The translations under genes were made by a program, and so were the position numbers. The notes below the pieces were generated by a model that was not told where the DNA came from, ran no database searches, and saw only the letters and a program-made list of their open reading frames with translations. 6,925 nucleotides of DNA from Oscillospiraceae bacterium (lineage in GTDB: Bacteria; Bacillota; Clostridia; Oscillospirales; Oscillospiraceae). Below, in pieces: positions 4,267 to 6,925 of this stretch (within the stretch, counting starts at the first letter, position 1; every line of letters starts with the position of its first letter). The stretch lies in assembly GCA_021199595.1 (NCBI GenBank), contig JAJQHT010000286.1, positions 1 to 6,925 on the forward strand, read 5' to 3'.

Positions 4267-5277
4267 ATGGCTAAAACAATCATTACCGCCGCTATGACCG
4301 GCGCTGTGACCCCCGCCGGCTACGACATCCCCGAGAAGCCCGAAGACATCGCCGCTCAGGTCTACGAGTGCTGGAAGCTGGGTGCTGCTATCTGCCATCT
4401 GCATATGCGTGACGACGCAGGCGCCGGCGTGATGGATCCTGTGAAGTTTTATGAGACCGTCAAGGCCATCCGTTCCTACAAGGACTGCGACATTATTGTC
4501 AACTGCACCACCTCCGGCGACAACCGCGTTTCCGATGACAGCCCCTATGGCAACGCCATGCGTATGCTGCATCACCGCAACGTGCCCGGCATCGAGATGG
4601 GCACCTTTGACGCCTCCTCCTTCAACTGGGGCGTTCCCGGCGGCGTGTTCCACAACAGCCCCTCCATGCTGATGGAGCTGGGCACCACTTTCCAGCAGCG
4701 CGGCATCAAGCCCGAGTTTGAGGTCTTTGACTTCGGCGCGCTGCGCGCCATTGGCGCTTACTGGAAGCAGGGCTATGTGAAGGAGCCTCTGCACTTCCAG
4801 TTCTGCCTGGGCGTTATGGGCGGCATGGACGCCACCCCCGAGTCCCTGCAGATCCTGCTCCAGGAGATGCACAACCTCCAGGCTGCCGGCAAGCTGCCCC
4901 AGGAGATCACCTGGTCCGCTTTCGGTATCGGCAAGGGCCACCTGCCCGTCATGTTCTCCTGCCTCGCCAACGGCGGCGGTATCCGCGTCGGCATGGAGGA
5001 TAACGTGGTTTACGGCAAGGACAAGGACGGCAAGAAGATCATGGCCACCAACATGATGCTGGTGGAGCGTGCCGCCGGCGCTATCCGCGCCTTCGGCAAT
5101 GAGCCTGCCACTCCCGCTGAGGCCCGTCAGATGCTGGGCCTCAAGCCCCTCGACATCGACGCTGTCAACGCTGAGCTGGCCGCTGTCAAGGTGGAGGATC
5201 TGGAGAAGGCCAAGCAGGCCGTCAAGGACGAGTTCGGCGGCCCGTACTTCGCCGCCAAGGGCATGGGCGGCAAATAA
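4267..5277 (+). CDS. Beta-keto acid cleavage enzyme (BKACE, DUF849 family)
   Basis: Zinc-dependent TIM-barrel enzyme that converts a beta-keto acid plus acetyl-CoA into acetoacetate and a new acyl-CoA. It is 336 aa; Kce from Cloacamonas is about 276. The N-terminal TAAMTGA strand, zinc ligands His44 and His46 in HLHMR, and Glu244 in GGIRVGMEDN are present, with Arg240 and Asp245 at the positions of the catalytic Arg/Asp of Kce. NCTTSGD replaces the NxSTGG-like loop. Residue 14 is Val; the aligned Glu14 of Kce holds the amino group of 3-keto-5-aminohexanoate. Lysine-fermentation specificity is therefore unlikely. A C-terminal tail (after ~residue 270) with TPAEARQMLGLKP and a charged helix rich in Lys/Glu extends the protein. 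ATG 4267 has AGGAG at 4252-4256. Lysine codons are almost all AAG, a mark of strong expression. It is the last gene of the operon, and acts on the product of the upstream dehydrogenase(s). Confidence 0.92.
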   Translation: MAKTIITAAMTGAVTPAGYDIPEKPEDIAAQVYECWKLGAAICHLHMRDDAGAGVMDPVKFYETVKAIRSYKDCDIIVNCTTSGDNRVSDDSPYGNAMRMLHHRNVPGIEMGTFDASSFNWGVPGGVFHNSPSMLMELGTTFQQRGIKPEFEVFDFGALRAIGAYWKQGYVKEPLHFQFCLGVMGGMDATPESLQILLQEMHNLQAAGKLPQEITWSAFGIGKGHLPVMFSCLANGGGIRVGMEDNVVYGKDKDGKKIMATNMMLVERAAGAIRAFGNEPATPAEARQMLGLKPLDIDAVNAELAAVKVEDLEKAKQAVKDEFGGPYFAAKGMGGK

Positions 5278-5300
5278 GGCCGTTTTACACCCATAAATGC

Positions 5301-5342
5301 AAAGACGCCGTTCCGACGACCAACGCCGGACGGCGTCTTTTT
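5301..5342 (+). terminator. Intrinsic terminator after the BKACE gene
   Basis: AAAGACGCCG (5301-5310) pairs perfectly with CGGCGTCTTT (5331-5340), and TCCG 5312-5315 adds four pairs with CGGA 5327-5330 after one bulged T. A run of five T (5338-5342) ends the stem. It lies 24 bases after the BKACE stop and closes the operon. A second inverted repeat, TTTTGCGGC-A-GCCGCAAAA (5339-5357), overlaps its tail and could terminate transcripts arriving on the minus strand. Confidence 0.9.
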
Positions 5343-5357
5343 GCGGCAGCCGCAAAA
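5339..5357. repeat. Overlapping 9-base inverted repeat after the terminator
   Basis: TTTTGCGGC (5339-5347) and GCCGCAAAA (5349-5357) are perfect inverted copies around one A. It shares the T-run of the preceding terminator, so it competes with or backs up that hairpin. The rest of the gap to polA (5358-5479) holds only a weak GCGCC/GGCGC stem (5386-5403) and the polA promoter. Confidence 0.5.
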
Positions 5358-5411
5358 TAAAAAATCCGAGGAATATCAGCCTTTTGCGCCGCTTTTGGGG
5401 CGCTTGCTCGG

Positions 5412-5440
5412 TTGACGAATCGGCGCAATCATGGTATACC
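5412..5440 (+). promoter_or_regulatory. Sigma-A promoter for polA with extended -10
   Basis: -35 TTGACG (5412-5417), 17-base spacer, -10 TATACC (5435-5440) preceded by TGG (5432-5434), an extended -10 element. The -10 lies within a perfect 12-base palindrome ATGGTATACCAT (5431-5442). Transcription should start near 5447, giving a ~33-base leader with the ribosome binding site AGGGGG at 5464-5469. Confidence 0.7.
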
Positions 5441-5479
5441 ATTATACAATAACACACCAACGCAGGGGGCTTATGGCAC

Positions 5480-6901
5480 ATGGAAAAAACATTAATGGTG
5501 CTGGACGGAAACTCTATCGTGAACCGGGCGTATTACGGCATCCATATGCTAAACGCCCCGGACGGAACGCCTACCAACGCGGTGTATGGCTTCGTGGCCA
5601 TATTGGAGAGGCTTCTGGAGCTGGAATCGCCGGACGGGGTGTGCGTGACCTTTGACGTTCATGCCCCCACCTTCCGCCATGAGATGAGCGACGCCTATAA
5701 GGCCACCCGCAAGCCCATGCCGGAGGATTTGCAGACGCAGATACCGATATTGAAGGAGCTGCTGGACGCCATGGGCATCCGCCGGTACGAGCTGGCCGGA
5801 TGGGAGGCCGACGACCTGCTGGGGACGATGGCGGCCTCCTGCGAGAGCGTGGGATGGAAATGCCTTCTGGTGACGGGAGACAAGGATGCCTTTCAGCTCA
5901 TCACGGACACGACCCACGTCGTTCATATCAAGACCCGCCAGGGGCAGACGGAGACCATTGAGTACGACCCTGCCCGCTTCCGGGAGGAATATGGCTTCGA
6001 GCCGCTGCGGATGGTGGATTTAAAGGCCCTGATGGGAGATTCCTCGGACAATATCCCCGGCGTGCCAGGCATTGGGGAAAAATCCGCCCTGGCCCTGCTG
6101 CGCCAGTTCGGAACACTGGACGGGGTGTATGAGAATATTGAGGACGCCGCCATCAAGCCCGGACAGCGGAAAAAGCTGACGGAGGGGGAAGCCAGCGCCC
6201 ATCTGTCCTATACCCTCGCGACCATACGGCGGGACGCCCCGGTAGATTTCGTGCCGGAGGGAAATCTCTGGTCGCTGAAGCCGGACGCGGCGCTGTATGA
6301 TATATGCAGCCGCCTGGGCTTTGGGCGGTTCATCAAAAAATGGGGCCTGGAGCCGGATGGAGAGACGGCCGCTGTGCAGCAGGCGGAGGCCCTGCCGCAA
6401 AAGGAATATACGAGCCGGGAGCTGTTCGAGGTGTTGGAGTCGGCGGCGTATATTGCCGTCTGGCCGGAGGACGGGCTGGATGTTCTCACGCTTTGCGACG
6501 GGCAGGCCGTGTTCCAGGTGAGCTGGACGCAGGCGGGACTTGAATATAACGACTTTCTCAGGACGCTGTTTTCTGCCAGCGTGAAAAAGCTGGGCCACAA
6601 CGTCAAGGAGCTGATGTCTCTTTTGCTGGCCGACGGCCTGGAAACGGAGGGCTTCGTGTTCGATACGGCCCTGGCCGGGTATCTGCTGGATGCCACGGCG
6701 TCGGATTATGCGCTGCCAAAGCTCACCCGTCAATACCTGGGGCGGGAGCTTGACAAGGCGGAGGCCATATACGCGCTGTATCAGGTGCTGCCGGAGAAGC
6801 TGAAATCACTGGGGATGGAGCAGCTGTATTATGAGATAGAGCTGCCGCTCTGCCCGGTGCTGGCAAATTTGGATCGGACGGGCTTTCTTGTGGACAGATA
6901 G
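5480..6901 (+). CDS. polA: DNA polymerase I, N-terminal part, interrupted by an in-frame TAG
   Basis: DNA polymerase I removes RNA primers and fills gaps in replication and repair. The 5'-3' nuclease domain is complete and carries its metal-site motifs: LDGNSIVNRAYYGI, FDVHAPTFRHEMSDAYKATR, WEADDLLGT, VTGDKDAFQLI and MGDSSDNIPGVPGIGEK (residues 185-201, with the helix-hairpin-helix). The next domain (about 300-465) has the 3'-5' exonuclease fold (LGHNVKELMSLL, DTALAGYLLDATASDYALPKL) but AVWPED replaces the D-x-E site, so proofreading is presumably lost, as in many Firmicutes. At residue 473 the frame hits TAG (6899-6901) in GFLVDR-stop-ALYDFGLS, exactly where the polymerase domain begins; normal PolA is about 850-900 aa. 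The codons after TAG still read like PolA. ATG 5480 is chosen because AGGGGG ends ten bases upstream; ATG 5473 is out of frame. Either a sequence error, a real nonsense mutation or a recoded TAG. Confidence 0.9.
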   Translation: MEKTLMVLDGNSIVNRAYYGIHMLNAPDGTPTNAVYGFVAILERLLELESPDGVCVTFDVHAPTFRHEMSDAYKATRKPMPEDLQTQIPILKELLDAMGIRRYELAGWEADDLLGTMAASCESVGWKCLLVTGDKDAFQLITDTTHVVHIKTRQGQTETIEYDPARFREEYGFEPLRMVDLKALMGDSSDNIPGVPGIGEKSALALLRQFGTLDGVYENIEDAAIKPGQRKKLTEGEASAHLSYTLATIRRDAPVDFVPEGNLWSLKPDAALYDICSRLGFGRFIKKWGLEPDGETAAVQQAEALPQKEYTSRELFEVLESAAYIAVWPEDGLDVLTLCDGQAVFQVSWTQAGLEYNDFLRTLFSASVKKLGHNVKELMSLLLADGLETEGFVFDTALAGYLLDATASDYALPKLTRQYLGRELDKAEAIYALYQVLPEKLKSLGMEQLYYEIELPLCPVLANLDRTGFLVDR

Positions 6902-6925
6902 GCGCTGTATGACTTCGGCCTGAGC

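Noticed and set aside
4267..5277. Naming the BKACE gene kce (lysine fermentation)
   Set aside because: Val replaces Glu at the amino-binding position, and no lysine aminomutase, dehydrogenase or ammonia-lyase genes are nearby.
5431..5442. Palindrome ATGGTATACCAT at the polA -10 as a regulator site
   Set aside because: It is largely made by the extended -10 element itself (TGGTATACC), and polA is normally unregulated; no matching copy or regulator is seen.
3277..5481. A 734-codon open frame on the minus strand across the 3HCDH-like and BKACE genes
   Set aside because: The strong C-ending codon bias of the two + strand genes removes stops on the opposite strand. The translation is low-complexity (Leu/Val/Gly/Ala/His-rich) with no recognisable domain, it runs through the operon terminator, and the + strand frames carry clear catalytic motifs and ribosome binding sites.
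1..6925. CRISPR arrays, tRNA or rRNA genes, insertion sequences, attachment sites
   Set aside because: No direct repeats with spacers, cloverleaf sequences, transposase motifs or flanking inverted repeats were found on reading both strands.

Overview
The window is a high-GC piece of a chromosome from an endospore-forming anaerobic Firmicute. The spore genes yabP and yabQ next to divIC, the Firmicutes-type methionyl-tRNA synthetase with a C-terminal tRNA-binding domain, and the GC-rich clostridial proteins suggest the Oscillospiraceae/Ruminococcaceae (Flavonifractor/Intestinimonas-like). That placement is inference; there is no rRNA or other marker to fix it. All genes are on the + strand and no mobile element is visible.

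Region 1 (1-1675) is housekeeping and sporulation: the 3' end of metG, then yabP, yabQ and divIC, closed by a hairpin terminator. A long hairpin before yabP covers its ribosome binding site and start codon, and its left arm contains a sigma-E-like -10 element. At the yabQ/divIC junction the yabQ frame does not stop where expected and the likely divIC start is ATA. Both are explained by two small changes in an ancestral ATGA stop/start overlap.

Region 2 (about 1684-5342) is a compact catabolic or biosynthetic operon with its own strong promoter and a palindromic operator. It encodes a MarR-family regulator, a short-chain dehydrogenase (SDR), a 3-hydroxyacyl-CoA/L-carnitine-dehydrogenase-like enzyme and a beta-keto acid cleavage enzyme (BKACE, DUF849), and ends in a good intrinsic terminator. 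The likely chemistry is interconversion of a beta-hydroxy acid and a beta-keto acid by the dehydrogenases, and BKACE exchange: beta-keto acid + acetyl-CoA giving acetoacetate + a new acyl-CoA. The substrate is unknown. The position that is Glu14 in the lysine-fermentation enzyme Kce is Val here, so 3-keto-5-aminohexanoate is unlikely. No lysine-fermentation partners, transporter, thioesterase or CoA-transferase lie in the window. This operon is the best candidate for an undescribed pathway.

Region 3 (5343-6925) is a promoter and the 5' part of polA. The polA frame meets an in-frame TAG at 6899-6901, just where the polymerase domain should begin, while the reading continues to look like PolA beyond it.
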